Shown here: positions 63,427-64,000 of the stretch, piece by piece
How positions within the stretch are numbered: position 1 is the first letter of the stretch
Layout of the letters: each line of letters starts with the position of its first letter
Assembly: GCA_963774625.1 (NCBI GenBank)
Contig: CAVZFQ010000015.1
Location: forward strand, 62,001 to 126,000
DNA: 64,000 nucleotides
Origin: VAXT01 sp963774625
GTDB taxonomy: Bacteria > Actinomycetota > Thermoleophilia > Gaiellales > Gaiellaceae
Direction of reading: 5' to 3'
Program-made: the position numbers and the translations under genes
The notes under the pieces: generated by a model
Told to the model about the DNA's origin: nothing
Seen by the model: only the letters and a program-made list of their open reading frames with translations
Databases searched by the model: none

Positions 63427-63459
63427 GGGGCCGACCTTCTGCGGCCAGAGGCCGGCCCC
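63427..63459 (-). terminator. Terminator of the edge gene
   Basis: GGGGCCG (63427-63433) pairs with CGGCCCC (63453-63459) and inner CCT with AGG. On the minus strand a T-rich CTTCTCTTTTG follows. An 8-bp hairpin (TTAGCCGC at 63466-63473 with GCGGCTAA at 63477-63484) overlaps the upstream gene's stop. Confidence 0.65.
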
Positions 63460-63480
63460 GTCTTGTTAGCCGCTGGGCGG

Positions 63481-63908
63481 CTAAGCCTTGACCTCCACGA
63501 CCGCGGTCTCCGACTTCATGTCGAAACCGCCCTTCGACGCGTAGAGGAAGATCCCCTCGAGCTCGAGCAAGGACGTCGAGCGGCCCGTCATGCGGGCGGC
63601 GAAGACACTGTCTCCGGCAGAGAGGATCAGGCGCCGTGCACGTCGGTCATGCCGAACGACGATTCCACGGAAGCGAACCTGGGAGACGCGGCCCTGTCCC
63701 CTGATGGTCGCTGCGGCGTACGTTCCGTCCGGCAGCGTGCGCGCGTTGACCGCGACACGTTGCCCGACGCGCAGGCGCCTGAACTTGGAAGGTGCGCGCA
63801 CGGTCCGAACGGATCCGCGCGTCACCGTGACGACAGCCTTGCGCTTCGCATCTTTCGCGAGCCGCGGCAGTGACCAGCGCGGCGTGCGAGCACAAGGGCT
63901 CTCTTCAT
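63481..63908 (-). CDS. Small secreted beta-rich protein, frameshifted in the signal peptide
   Basis: The mature part (VTVTRGSVRTVRAPSKFRRL, VGQRVAVNARTLPDGTYAAA TIRGQG-type strands, ARRLILSAGDSVFAARMTGR) looks like an OB-like or DUF5666-type beta-barrel of about 110 residues. ATG 63908 has AAGGGAGAG upstream and starts MKRALVLARRAG; the hydrophobic LVTAAA and the KDAKRKAVVTV that follow are in the other two frames. Two single-base corrections between 63840 and 63880 give a normal signal peptide. A terminator follows the stop. Function unknown. Confidence 0.6.
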
Positions 63909-64000
63909 AAGTTTTTCTCTCCCTTACTTGCCCGGCGTGCCGCAGTTCCGCACGGGCCTGCTCCCCTTTTGCACTCTCCCTATCGGCAGATTGGGGTAGG

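Overview
The window is GC-rich, uses many GTG and TTG starts, and packs its genes into short operons with 4-bp stop/start overlaps. Together with Rex, a K+-independent H+-pyrophosphatase, TsaB/D/E-RimI, PadR pairs and delta-60 and PASTA secreted proteins, this points to a soil or sediment Actinomycetota, possibly Thermoleophilia (Gaiellales/Solirubrobacterales-like). That placement is an inference from gene content. About a dozen genes need one or more single-base corrections to read through, including housekeeping genes. The sequence is therefore probably a draft or metagenome assembly with residual indel errors, and most 'broken' genes here should not be read as true pseudogenes.

Layout. 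1-8000: a truncated AAA ATPase, a class A beta-lactamase-like hydrolase, a cold-shock protein, a DEAD-box helicase, a proline racemase-family enzyme, a membrane dipeptidase, an MBL-like protein and a membrane GGDEF/HD-GYP c-di-GMP enzyme. 8000-21300: an accessory region of small single genes (hydrolases, four methyltransferases, GNATs, an APH kinase, RES and PIN toxin-like proteins, VOC, cupin), a PQQ-type sugar dehydrogenase and a delta-60 propeller. From 18.0 to 20.6 kb each gene is separated from the next by a copy of a ~30-bp direct repeat, like an array of one-gene cassettes; another copy lies at 9.2 kb. 21350: tRNA-Val(GAC).

21.4-32.1 kb (mostly minus strand): a lipoprotein, an Eis-like acetyltransferase, PcrA/UvrD, a PadR/membrane-protein pair with a perfect 21-bp operator, then a cobalamin-riboswitch operon. 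That operon encodes two DUF4430 (transcobalamin beta-domain-like) exported proteins, EcfT, a double EcfA, an ECF S component, an exported alpha/alpha-toroid protein and a CinA-like protein. It looks like a vitamin B12 uptake system with a split intrinsic-factor-like capture module, and is the most interesting locus here.

32-45 kb: VanZ, small proteins, tandem sugar dehydrogenases, then an ion-homeostasis block (TrkA-type proteins, UspA, an APC permease-UspA fusion, TrkH, a CDF-like protein, H+-pyrophosphatase). 44.8-54 kb: large exported proteins (subtilase-PASTA, a polyproline/PASTA surface protein, an Asp-rich TSP3-like Ca-binding protein), a YbdK-type ligase and a glycosyltransferase. 54-64 kb: MFS transporter, Rex, glutaredoxin-like protein, glutamate dehydrogenase, a second subtilase, the t6A/ribosomal modification operon tsaE-tsaB-rimI-tsaD, a family 4 uracil-DNA glycosylase, an FmdB zinc ribbon and a secreted protein at the edge.
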